Shown here: piece by piece, positions 29,140-37,313 of the stretch
Layout: every line of letters starts with the position of its first letter
Position numbering within the stretch: position 1 is the stretch's first letter
Assembly (NCBI GenBank): GCA_029780075.1
Contig: JAKOZI010000070.1
Location: 1 to 54,449 of the forward strand
From: Pseudomonadota bacterium
Lineage (GTDB): Bacteria; Pseudomonadota; Gammaproteobacteria; Burkholderiales; Rhodocyclaceae
Direction of reading: 5' to 3'
DNA length: 54,449 bases
Program-made: the position numbers and the translations under genes
The notes under the pieces: model-generated
Told to the model about the DNA's origin: nothing
The model's database searches: none
The model's input: only the letters and a program-made list of their open reading frames with translations

Positions 29140-29754
29140 CTAGAAGTTGCCGGGCGTCCCTGCGGCGAGTTTTTCGAGGGGAAGCATGGACCCGAACTCG
29201 CCTTTCTCGGCAAAAACGAGAGGGCGCCCATCCGCGGAGCGCGTGCTCACCTCGAGAGCGACCGTCCGCCGGTAGCCAGCCGACAGTTGCTGATAGGTCG
29301 GCTGCTTGTCGAGCAGTTGCTGTGGCGAGATGTCTGGCCAGACCGTCACGGACAAGGTAAGCGTCGCCGCCTTCCGGGAGGTGACCACGAAACTCTCGAT
29401 CTCGCTGAAGGACAGCGTGACGGTCTCGCCGGAAGCTGACTTGCCAACCAGGGCGTACCCGACGCTGTCGTCCGCCCGCGGCTGCTCGACCCGCAGCGTG
29501 ACACGCCTGAGGCGGAGCACGTCAGAGCCATCCCCGGAAGCCGTGTCGGAGGTCATCGAAAGCGTCTGGTACTGCGCGGCAAGGGCTTTCGCCTTCTCGA
29601 TCTCCTGCACGTTCCTGGGTCCGGCGATCCTCCAGGGAGTCGCCGGATAGCCCTTGCCGCCGCCCACATCGGCCGGGACCGACCCCGGCGCGACGCAGAG
29701 GAGAATCGACACGCCCAGTGCGAGCGCGGATTTACTGGAATTTCCAACTTTCAT
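29140..29754 (-). CDS. Secreted protein of unknown function
   Basis: A 204-residue protein with an N-terminal signal peptide (hydrophobic core SALALGVSILLCVAP, cleavage likely near VPADVGG). The mature part begins GKGYPATPWRIAGPRNVQEIEKAKALAAQ and seems rich in beta-strand (VLRLRRVTLRVEQ, TVTLSFSEIESFVV, ATLTLSVTVWPD). A strong ribosome site (GAGGTGGAG) lies next to the ATG. It overlaps the end of the upstream gene by 23 bp, so the two probably form an operon. No family recognised. Confidence 0.7.
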   Translation of the reverse strand: MKVGNSSKSALALGVSILLCVAPGSVPADVGGGKGYPATPWRIAGPRNVQEIEKAKALAAQYQTLSMTSDTASGDGSDVLRLRRVTLRVEQPRADDSVGYALVGKSASGETVTLSFSEIESFVVTSRKAATLTLSVTVWPDISPQQLLDKQPTYQQLSAGYRRTVALEVSTRSADGRPLVFAEKGEFGSMLPLEKLAAGTPGNF

Positions 29755-30463
29755 GCTCCACCTCGATCAATTGCTGCCTCAACATCGACAACACGCGCTC
29801 GTAAGCCTGATTGACTTCGGCCAGGCTGCTATCCAGTCTCACGGCGACCTCGTTGGCATCGACCGCTTTGTCGGCAGACTTTTTCGCTCCGCTGAGGGGC
29901 CTGCTTTCACCGAGAAGTTCGCCAACGCAGGCCTGCAACTGTTGTGCTGGCCGCATCAAGTCATTCCAGGCGGTGCGGATAGGCTGCTGAGCAGCGCCTG
30001 GAAAGTAGAACACCGTCGCCGCAAAGACCGCGTTCTGCTGCACTCGGCGTGCCTGCAGCGCACGCAGTTCCTTGCGCCACTGTTCCCGTTGCGGCTGATC
30101 GGCGGCGGCTGCAGGCGTATTCAGGACCGCCAGACCGAGATCGTAGAGTTCCGCGCTCAAGGCCTGCACGGCGATGAACTGCTTCAGACTCTCGCGCATG
30201 CTGCCAAGCTGGCGCTCGAGATTGTTGTAGCGATTCTGCCGATGCCACCGGATCTCCTCCTGGGTGAACTGGAAGGTCGGCACGAGCATGCCGCTGATCA
30301 CCGCCCCAATCAGCAGCAGGCCAAACTTGCTGTCCAGCCATGTCCGGATACCCGTTCCGCTCGGGACACTCGGTTCGCTTTGCTGACGCGTTAACTGCTC
30401 GCGGACCGCGCGTTCGATTTCCAGCCTGGCCAGGACCTCGTCCCTGATGTGTTCGCTATCCAC
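29732..30463 (-). CDS. Membrane-anchored helical protein of unknown function
   Basis: With a GTG start at 30463 (GAGGGAG just upstream) the product is 243 residues: a charged cytoplasmic N-terminus (DSEHIRDEVLARLEIERAVREQ), one transmembrane segment (FGLLLIGAVISGMLVPTF, about residues 52-70), and a long helix-rich C-terminal part with coiled-coil character (LERQLGSMRESLKQF, WRKELRALQARRVQQ, SLAEVNQAYERVLSMLRQQL). It may be a scaffold or sensor. No family recognised. An upstream extension to 30571 is proline/glycine-rich and unlikely. Confidence 0.65.
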   Translation of the reverse strand: MDSEHIRDEVLARLEIERAVREQLTRQQSEPSVPSGTGIRTWLDSKFGLLLIGAVISGMLVPTFQFTQEEIRWHRQNRYNNLERQLGSMRESLKQFIAVQALSAELYDLGLAVLNTPAAAADQPQREQWRKELRALQARRVQQNAVFAATVFYFPGAAQQPIRTAWNDLMRPAQQLQACVGELLGESRPLSGAKKSADKAVDANEVAVRLDSSLAEVNQAYERVLSMLRQQLIEVEHESWKFQ

Positions 30464-30775
30464 TCCGCTCCCTCGCGACAACCCGGCAAGCACTGCCCAG
30501 CCGAACGGGCTGTTGTGCCGGCAGCCAGGCAGTGGTGCGAAAGCTCCCGTTGGCCACCACAGGGCCAGCATACGCTGTGGGCCACGGGACTGTCCACCAC
30601 TGCCGATGGCAGTCCTTGCTCGCCAGGGGCCGCGGGCGCTGCCGCGGCACGTTGTGCCACGCTACCAGCAGGCGGCTGTGCGGAATAACCGGTCCCACGC
30701 ATGGCCAAGGCAGCCGCAGGCCTGACGCCTGCACGACAACGGCTTGCGAGGACAGTGCACGGCGGGCACGCATGA
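30464..30775 (-). other. Gap of 312 bp with no supported gene
   Basis: Open frames exist on both strands but their translations are rich in R, P, W and H and resemble no protein. I see no tRNA, clear terminator or repeat. It may hold the promoter of the 30463 gene. Confidence 0.5.
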
Positions 30776-31858
30776 TCACGACGTCGCCTCGCGCTCCAGC
30801 AGGGCGCGTTTTCGCTCAATCCCCCAGCGATAGCCTGACAGAATGCCATCGCTGCGCACGACGCGATGGCAGGGAATGGCCACCGCCAGGATATTGGCCG
30901 CACATGCGCCGGCCACGGCGCGGGCTGACGCGGGCGCACCGATGCGTTCGGCGAGCTCCGCATAACTTACCGTCGCACCAGCCGGAATCGTGCCCAACGC
31001 CTGCCATACCCTTTGCTGAAAAGCCGTACCGCGGACGTCAAGAGGCAAATCGAGCCCAAGTCGGGGCGTTTCGACCAGGCCAACGACGCTGGCCACGAGT
31101 CGCTCGAATTCGGCGTCTCCACCGATCAATTCGGCCGCGGGAAAGCGGTCCTGGAGTTCCTGGACCAGGGCGTCCGGGTCGTCTCCGATGAGGATCGCGC
31201 AAACGCCGCGCCGGCTCTGCGCGACGAGGATCGATCCCAGCCAGCATTCACCGACGGCAAAACGAATGGCCTGGTTGGCGCCACCGCCACGGTATTCCGA
31301 CGGCGTCATTCCCAGCAATTGATCCGACTGTTCGTAGAAGCGGCTGCTGGAATTGTAGCCAGCGCCATAAATCGCCTCGGTCACGGTCGCACTCTGCAGC
31401 AGCTCGCGGCGGATTCTTGCAGCTCGCTGCGTACTGGCATAGGCCTTCGGCGTCAGGCCGGTCACTGCCTTGAACAGACGGTGCAGGTGATAGGCGCTGA
31501 AACCCGCACGCGCCGCCAGTTCTCTCAAGGTCGGCACCTGTTCGGCGGTCTCGATGAAGCGGCACAAGGCGGCAATGCTTTCCGTATGGCGCGCTCCGGG
31601 CGAGCATTGATCGGGCTGACAACGCTTGCAGGGACGAAAACCCGCGCGCTCTGCGTCGACCGGCGTGACATGAAAGGCCACGTTCTCCGGTTTGGGCCGG
31701 CGCGACGAACAGCTGGGCCGGCAATACACGCGAGTCGTGGCCACCGAATAGACGAAAGTCCCGTCGGCTTCCGGGTTGCGGGCGACGACGGCTGCCCAGC
31801 GAGGGTCACTCAGCGTTGCCAAAGCGCGTTGGTCGTCATCTCGTGCCATGTTGGTCAT
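30776..31858 (-). CDS. ada: Bifunctional DNA repair methyltransferase and transcriptional activator Ada
   Basis: Repairs O6-alkylguanine and phosphotriesters and, once methylated, activates the adaptive response. The 360-residue product has the N-terminal zinc domain with C46 (methyl acceptor position), C50, C77 and C80 (VYCRPSC and PCKRC). An AraC-type helix-turn-helix region follows (LRELAARAGFSAYHLHRLFKAVTGLTP). The C-terminal MGMT domain has the acceptor cysteine C330 in IPCHRVV. All three modules look intact. An internal ATG at 31849 could also be the start. Confidence 0.95.
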   Translation of the reverse strand: MTNMARDDDQRALATLSDPRWAAVVARNPEADGTFVYSVATTRVYCRPSCSSRRPKPENVAFHVTPVDAERAGFRPCKRCQPDQCSPGARHTESIAALCRFIETAEQVPTLRELAARAGFSAYHLHRLFKAVTGLTPKAYASTQRAARIRRELLQSATVTEAIYGAGYNSSSRFYEQSDQLLGMTPSEYRGGGANQAIRFAVGECWLGSILVAQSRRGVCAILIGDDPDALVQELQDRFPAAELIGGDAEFERLVASVVGLVETPRLGLDLPLDVRGTAFQQRVWQALGTIPAGATVSYAELAERIGAPASARAVAGACAANILAVAIPCHRVVRSDGILSGYRWGIERKRALLEREATS

Positions 31859-31982
31859 TGTCCTTCGCGTCGCCGCCGGATGGGTGATTACACTCTAGGC
31901 GTTTGCCTGGGTCTGGACACTCCGACTCTTGCTTTCCAATTTGACGTTGCCGACCGGCGCATCGCTCGGGAGGTGCGGGAAA

Positions 31983-32654
31983 TCACGAACATTGCAACGT
32001 GGCGGCGTTGATGAACGTCAGGAAGCATCCCTTGAATCGATCGCCGTTTTCCAGGAAGCTGGCCGCGCGTCGACCACTGTAGCGGTAGCCGCGGCTGACC
32101 ATTTCTCGACAAAACCCGGCACGGTTGCCTCGATCCGGATCGACGATGATCACCTCGGCGGCGGGCGCTGCATGACGATCGATAAAGCCGGCAAGCTGGC
32201 TGGCCTGTTGTCGTTCGTACAGCACATCACTACCGATGATCAGGTTGAAGAATCCAAGGCCAGGGTTGCTGCCCTCCCAGTTGCCGGTCTTGTATTCCAG
32301 CGGTCCGAGTCGGTTCAACAACAGGTTCTCCTTCAGGAAGACCCGGCTCAAAGGGTGATAGTCGCTGACCACCATGTCGCCGGCGCGGCTGTGGATCACC
32401 AGACTGGCGAGGGCGAGACCAGCGCCGATTTCCAGAATACGTTTCCCGCGCAGGTCAAAAGTCTGCATGGCCGCGGCGAGAACCCGTGCCGACGGCCACA
32501 ACTGGCCAAACAACGGCCAACTGGCCGTTGAGATACCCGCGCGGGCTGCTTCACCGAGCGGATCGGAATACTGTCGAAGGTCGAGCAGCGATCGGATCAG
32601 GTACAGCGCACCGCCAACGGCGATGGTTTCGTGCTTGACCTGGTATGCGGGCAT
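31983..32654 (-). CDS. Class I SAM-dependent methyltransferase (lysine-methyltransferase-like)
   Basis: A 223-residue protein with SAM motif I KRILEIGAGLALASLV, a motif II region MVVSDYHPLSRVF, and the post-I/III segment NLIIGSDVLYERQQASQLAGFI. The arrangement resembles the COG3897/Methyltransf_16 group, which includes protein lysine methyltransferases. The N-terminal YQVKHETIAVGGALYLIRSL probably caps the active site. The substrate is not predictable. It lies between ada and a GGDEF gene, all on the minus strand, with gaps of more than 100 bp. Confidence 0.8.
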   Translation of the reverse strand: MPAYQVKHETIAVGGALYLIRSLLDLRQYSDPLGEAARAGISTASWPLFGQLWPSARVLAAAMQTFDLRGKRILEIGAGLALASLVIHSRAGDMVVSDYHPLSRVFLKENLLLNRLGPLEYKTGNWEGSNPGLGFFNLIIGSDVLYERQQASQLAGFIDRHAAPAAEVIIVDPDRGNRAGFCREMVSRGYRYSGRRAASFLENGDRFKGCFLTFINAATLQCS

Positions 32655-32894
32655 GCCGGCGTCTCTTTATCGGGAGCGTCAGGAGAAGGTCTGCCAACGA
32701 TCGCGCACGCCAAGGGCCGCGGCGCGGGAAGAGGCGTGCTCGACGCCGCGCCGAAGTCCCTTTTCTGCGCCGCAGACATCAGGGTAACACCGCACGGCTG
32801 GCGATGAACGGCAATACACAACCATTCCGGTCGGCCCGCCGCGTGCGGCGCTACCACCGCCCGCCATCGCTACCGAGCGCGGGCGCGACGGCAG

Positions 32895-34055
32895 CTAGGC
32901 GGAGAGCAGGTTCGACTGGTCCTTGCTGGACCGCTTTTCGCGATACATTCGCTGATCGGCAACCGCCATCAGTTCTGCGGCGTCGCTCCCATCGTCGGGA
33001 TAGACTGCCCACCCTATACTGGCACTGGTCTGCACCACGATGGTATCGAGCATGAAGGGTTCGGCAAGCACCGACAGCAGTTTCTCGGCGACCTCGACCA
33101 CATCGTCATCGTCATGAACGCTGGCGACGACGATCGCAAACTCGTCGCCGCCCATGCGCGCACAAAAATCTGCCGCACGCACGGCGCCGAGCAGGCGAGC
33201 GGCGACCGCCCGCAGCAGGGAATCTCCACCCGCGTGTCCATGCTGGTCGTTGACCGGCTTGAAGTCGTTCAAGTCGACGACCAGCAGACCGAATCTGGTC
33301 TGGTCACGCGCGGCGATCTTTAATGTGCGTGTCGCCGTCTCCTCGAAGTAGCGGCGATTGCCGAGGCCGGTCAATTCATCATGCAGCGCCATGTGACGCA
33401 TGGCTTCGCGCGTGCGACGGTGCTCCTCGACTTCGTCCTTGAGACGTTCATTGAGCACGATGGCGTCGATCGCGGTCAGCGACACGCGGTGCGCCTTGGT
33501 CAGCACCACCGCCTGCCAAATGATCGAAACCATCAGCAGCAGCAGATAGTAGCTGTCCCGAAAAGCCAGGTATTGCTGGAGAAAATGTCCGGTCAGTGGC
33601 AGCAGACTGACCGCGTTCAGGGTGAGGTAGTACGCCGGCACCATGGCGTAGCCTAGGGCACCGACGGTGACCAGTGTCGAGACAATGATGAATAGAAACG
33701 TGTCCGCCGCGGGAACAGCGCCCGGCAGCAAAAAACCCGAGAGGCCATAAAGCAGGGCGATTCCGGCACCCAGCCCGATGCGCACGTACGCCAGTCGGCG
33801 GCAGTTCTCAACCGTGATCCCGACGCGTGCAACGTAACGCTCGAACAGCAGCACGCCAGCCGATGCCAGGCCGATCGCCAGACCCCAGACCGCGAGCGTG
33901 CGCAAGGAAACACCGCCGCTGTGCAGAACGGTAGCGATCAGGAGTGCACCGATCATGACGCTCGCCATATTCCCGTTCGCATGTCCACAAAAGATGCGAA
34001 TCCGGACAAGCTGTACCCGATCGACAATCGAAACCGCTTTTGTCGCAGCGTTCAT
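32895..34055 (-). CDS. Membrane diguanylate cyclase (GGDEF)
   Basis: Makes cyclic di-GMP. With the start at 34055 the product is 386 residues. The N-terminal half has six or so hydrophobic segments (GALLIATVLH, LAVWGLAIGLASAGVLLF, LGAGIALLYGLSGFLL and later ones), a sensor-like membrane domain of unclear type. A helical linker (LKDEVEEHRRTREAMRHMALHDELTGLGNRRYF) leads to the GGDEF domain. GGDEF is canonical at 302-306, and the RxxD product-inhibition site is present at 293-296. The open frame extends to 34316 but that part is low-quality sequence; the ribosome site at 34055 is weak. Confidence 0.88.
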   Translation of the reverse strand: MNAATKAVSIVDRVQLVRIRIFCGHANGNMASVMIGALLIATVLHSGGVSLRTLAVWGLAIGLASAGVLLFERYVARVGITVENCRRLAYVRIGLGAGIALLYGLSGFLLPGAVPAADTFLFIIVSTLVTVGALGYAMVPAYYLTLNAVSLLPLTGHFLQQYLAFRDSYYLLLLMVSIIWQAVVLTKAHRVSLTAIDAIVLNERLKDEVEEHRRTREAMRHMALHDELTGLGNRRYFEETATRTLKIAARDQTRFGLLVVDLNDFKPVNDQHGHAGGDSLLRAVAARLLGAVRAADFCARMGGDEFAIVVASVHDDDDVVEVAEKLLSVLAEPFMLDTIVVQTSASIGWAVYPDDGSDAAELMAVADQRMYREKRSSKDQSNLLSA

Positions 34056-34380
34056 TGGTTGATCATCGGCAAACAAGAGGACCCATGCATTCGACCTTTC
34101 CTGTTCCGCGGCACTTCCGCAGTCCGGATTATGCCGAGTTTGCCAGTTGCCCGAAAGGCATGGCACAAACAGGACGTCAAGGTCTGTTCCGCGAGGAGAC
34201 AACAGCGGCGTGCTTGATTGCGCCTGCTTCACTCGACTGACGGCGACTCTCCGATCTTGCCGTGATGGAAATATTCTGCCGCGCCGGCGTCCCAGGCCGA
34301 AAGAATTCGCCGACAATGAACGCTGGTCCGTAGCGGCTCACCGCTTGTGCGGCGTCCCGTCAGCGGCCGGAGCCCCCCTC
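34056..34380. other. Divergent intergenic region between the GGDEF gene and xdhC
   Basis: This 325 bp gap should carry promoters for both directions. I see no protein-like frame, RNA gene or convincing -35/-10 pair. Confidence 0.4.
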
Positions 34381-34449
34381 ATGAACGCCCTGCAAGCGAT
34401 TGGCCACCGACACCGCTGGCGTTTCCGCAGCGAAGACTGGCGCACCTGA
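34381..34449 (+). CDS. Possible leader peptide upstream of xdhC
   Basis: A 22-codon frame, MNALQAIGHRHRWRFRSEDW and two more residues, is preceded by GGAG eight bases before its ATG and stops two bases before the xdhC ATG (TGAAGATG). The xdhC start itself has a weak ribosome site, so translational coupling is plausible. Could be chance. Confidence 0.3.
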   Translation: MNALQAIGHRHRWRFRSEDWRT

Positions 34450-34451
34450 AG

Positions 34452-35477
34452 ATGGACAGCAGCGACCGGCAGGTACTCAAGGCAGCACGAAACTGGGCGG
34501 CACAAGGCCACCGTCTGGCACTGGTGACCGTCGCCCGCACCTGGGGTTCGGCACCGCGCCCTGCCGGCGCCTGGATGGCCATCCGCGACGATGGACGGGT
34601 ACAGGGTTCAATTTCGGGCGGTTGCATCGAAGACGACCTGATCAACCGCATGCGGGCCGGGCAGTTGGCCGGCACACTCCCGCTCACCCGGATTTACGGG
34701 GGCACCCAGGCCGAAGCTGCACGTTTCGGTCTGCCCTGCGGGGGTACTCTCGAACTCGTCATCGAACCCCAACCTGAGGTACACCTGCTGGCGCAAATCG
34801 AGAAGGCCATCGCGCTGGGGCGGTCGACGATCCGTTCCCTGGACATCGCCAGCGGGCAGGTCAGCGTCGAAGACGCCGCCGGTACCGACACGATGAGTTG
34901 GAACGGCAAGAGACTTCGCACCATGCATGGACCCGCCTGGCGCCTGCTGCTCATCGGCGCCGGCCAGATTTCGCGCTATCTTGCCGAAATGGCACCGGCT
35001 CTGGATTACACCGTCACGGTTTGCGATCCGCGGCAGGAATACCGCCAGGGATGGGATGTGCCGGGCGCCACGCTCGCCGACGGCATGCCCGATGATGTGG
35101 TGCTGGTGATGCGCCCGGACCCGCATATGGCCGTACTGGCACTCAGCCACGATCCGAAACTGGACGATCTCGCCTTGCTCGAAGCGCTCAAGTCGCCGGC
35201 ATTCTACGTCGGCGCGCTCGGGTCTCGCGCCAACAGCGCCAAACGCCGGGAACGGCTGCGGAAGTACTTCGACCTCGACACGCAGCAGGTCGATCGCCTC
35301 CACGGGCCCGTCGGGCTGCCAATCGGCAGCAGGACCTCACCGGAAATCGCGATTTCGATCCTCGCCGAAATGACGGCAGCCAAGTACGGACTGGCGACGC
35401 GGCGCGCTGCCGAAGTGAAGTGCCCGGCGCGCCCACACCCTGCCGCGGACATCGACGCGGCCCATCCTGGAGCCTAG
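34452..35477 (+). CDS. XdhC/CoxF family molybdoenzyme maturation protein
   Basis: XdhC-type proteins bind the molybdenum cofactor, promote its sulfuration and insert it into xanthine-dehydrogenase or CO-dehydrogenase-like hydroxylases. The 341-residue product shows SGGCIEDDLINRM, GLPCGGTLELVIEP, the Rossmann domain LLLIGAGQISRYLAEMA with VCDPRQEYR, YVGALGSRANSAKRRERL, and LPIGSRTSPEIAISILAEM. A longer frame back to 34347 lacks support. mocA follows 3 bp later. No hydroxylase subunits lie nearby. Confidence 0.9.
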   Translation: MDSSDRQVLKAARNWAAQGHRLALVTVARTWGSAPRPAGAWMAIRDDGRVQGSISGGCIEDDLINRMRAGQLAGTLPLTRIYGGTQAEAARFGLPCGGTLELVIEPQPEVHLLAQIEKAIALGRSTIRSLDIASGQVSVEDAAGTDTMSWNGKRLRTMHGPAWRLLLIGAGQISRYLAEMAPALDYTVTVCDPRQEYRQGWDVPGATLADGMPDDVVLVMRPDPHMAVLALSHDPKLDDLALLEALKSPAFYVGALGSRANSAKRRERLRKYFDLDTQQVDRLHGPVGLPIGSRTSPEIAISILAEMTAAKYGLATRRAAEVKCPARPHPAADIDAAHPGA

Positions 35478-35480
35478 TCG

Positions 35481-36065
35481 ATGTCCGCGGCAGACGGGGC
35501 GATCGTCGGTGTTCTCCTGGCCGGAGGATACTCAAGACGATTTGGTGTCGACAAACTTGTGCAGCCGCTTCCTGACGGGACAGCCATCGCCGTCGCCGCG
35601 GCAAGAACCCTGCTTGCGGCTTGCCCGCGTTCGATCAGTGTGCTGCGGCCCGAACAGACGGTACTGCACAAGCTCCTGATCGATGTTGGCGTTGCGGTCC
35701 GCGTCGACGCGGCGCCGGCACGCGGACTCGGGGACAGCCTCGCATGCGCCGTGCAACAGACCCCGCGCGCCGCCGGCTGGCTGGTTGCCCTCGCCGACAT
35801 GCCATTCCTGGATGCACGCACCCTGCGGTCGGTGCTCGAAGCTCTGGAAAACGGCGCCGAGATCGCGGCGCCGCGGTATCGCGGGCGCCGTGGTCACCCG
35901 GTGGGTTTTTCCCGGCGCTGGTTTGCCGAGCTTGCGGGCTTGCAGGGCGATCGCGGCGCAGGGCAGTTCATCGAAGCTCTCCAGCCATCGATCGTGCTGA
36001 TCGAAGTCGATGATGCGGGCGTCCATCGGGATGTCGACACGCCGGGTGACTTGCTGGCCAGTTAG
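35481..36065 (+). CDS. mocA: Molybdenum cofactor cytidylyltransferase-like nucleotidyltransferase (MocA/MobA family)
   Basis: A 194-residue nucleotidyltransferase: GVLLAGGYSRRFGVDKL is the NTP-binding loop, followed by ARGLGDSLACAVQQ, VALADMPFLDARTL and RGRRGHPVGFSRRWF. The GHPVGF motif and the xdhC neighbour favour CMP transfer to molybdopterin (MocA) rather than GMP (MobA). GGAG lies eight bases before the ATG. It is the second gene of a two-gene unit with xdhC. Confidence 0.87.
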   Translation: MSAADGAIVGVLLAGGYSRRFGVDKLVQPLPDGTAIAVAAARTLLAACPRSISVLRPEQTVLHKLLIDVGVAVRVDAAPARGLGDSLACAVQQTPRAAGWLVALADMPFLDARTLRSVLEALENGAEIAAPRYRGRRGHPVGFSRRWFAELAGLQGDRGAGQFIEALQPSIVLIEVDDAGVHRDVDTPGDLLAS

Positions 36066-36169
36066 CCGGCCAGATCCCAGGGGCACCAGCAACGTTTTGC
36101 CGATCGCCAAAAGCGGGTTATGCTTTCTGGCTTCGTTGTCGAGCCTTGAGCTATGGAAAGGAGGAGCAC

Positions 36170-37225
36170 ATGTTTTACGTGACATTTCACGGTGGCAGTG
36201 TGAGCAACGCGATCAACAACGTCCATGCCTACGACGTGATCAACGGCGAGCCAACCTGTGTCACTTCTGCGGCACTGCAGACGCCAGCCAAATCCCCGCC
36301 GCTGAGCGAACTGCGCGACATCGTTTTCGGTCCGGGAGACAGACTGTATGTAATCAACGGCTACAAGGACGCCAGCCAGGTCCTCGTCTACAGCGGAAAG
36401 CCCGATGCCGACCATACGCATGCCTACCTGGGGATCTATGCCGATGCTCGAGTCTCTGATGGCGTTGTACATCCCTTCGCTCTGGCCTTCGATGGCAGCA
36501 ACCGGGCGTACTTGTCCAGCCAGGACAGCAATGTCGTCACCGCGCTGCAAGCGCCGGGAGGTGTCGTGAAACGCGCTCGGGCCCTGCCGCTTGCCAGCTT
36601 CCTGAAAGCGCAGAAGGGCAAACGCTTCCTCGATGGCACCTTCGTCGCGTCGTCCATCGGCGACCTGCCGGCATCTCCACGGCGCGCGCCTTCCAGCCTC
36701 AGCCGACCGGCGGGACTGGACGTGCTCTTCGAAGCGGATCCGTCAAAAAAGAAACCCCGGCGGCGCCGGGTCGCGCACTCGGTACGCGATGTCGTGGTCT
36801 GCGGCACCTCGCTGTACGTTGCCGACGAACCCGGCAACACAGTGAAGATCTACGATCTCCGGAACGGCAGGACGCAAGGGCAACTGCAAGGACAAATCGC
36901 CGACGCCCAGTTCCTGGGAGCCCCGGTGCACCTGTTGGCGCAAGGCGAACATCTTTACATCGGCAGCAGCGCCACCGATACCGTTCTTCGGTATCACCTT
37001 GGAACCGGCGAACTGCGAACGGTGCTCAGTGGCGTCAGGACGATCGCCGGCATGTGCTTCGACAACACCGGCAACTTTTACGTCGCCTCGCGCGAGGACC
37101 GGGCCATCTACCACTGTGGAACCGACTTTTCCGCGCCGCAGCCGTTCATCAGCGGCCTGGCAGACAACCCGGAGTTCCTGGTTTATGCCACGTCCTCCGC
37201 GTCAACTCTTACCTCAAACACCTGA
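36170..37225 (+). CDS. Beta-propeller-like protein of unknown function
   Basis: A 351-residue protein with a very strong ribosome site (AAGGAGG) before the ATG at 36170. The repeating strand pattern is that of an NHL/SMP-30-like propeller: RDIVFGPGDRLYVINGY, VHPFALAFDGSNRAYLSS, VRDVVVCGTSLYVADEP, VHLLAQGEHLYIGSSATDTV and TIAGMCFDNTGNFYVASRED. No signal peptide is visible, so it is probably cytoplasmic. A basic stretch KKKPRRRR (about residue 200) interrupts the propeller. No specific family or enzyme recognised. Confidence 0.75.
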   Translation: MFYVTFHGGSVSNAINNVHAYDVINGEPTCVTSAALQTPAKSPPLSELRDIVFGPGDRLYVINGYKDASQVLVYSGKPDADHTHAYLGIYADARVSDGVVHPFALAFDGSNRAYLSSQDSNVVTALQAPGGVVKRARALPLASFLKAQKGKRFLDGTFVASSIGDLPASPRRAPSSLSRPAGLDVLFEADPSKKKPRRRRVAHSVRDVVVCGTSLYVADEPGNTVKIYDLRNGRTQGQLQGQIADAQFLGAPVHLLAQGEHLYIGSSATDTVLRYHLGTGELRTVLSGVRTIAGMCFDNTGNFYVASREDRAIYHCGTDFSAPQPFISGLADNPEFLVYATSSASTLTSNT

Positions 37226-37313
37226 TTTGTCGAAAAATCCAGGGACAGGCTTGCTGACCGGCGGGAGAGAGGCAGCTTGACCTTGTGCCGTCTCGTCGAT
37301 GCCGGCACACCGC

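Noticed and set aside
30391..30963. A 190-codon minus-strand frame across the end of ada and the following gap
   Set aside because: Translation is proline/arginine/cysteine-rich with no recognisable fold and overlaps ada in another frame.
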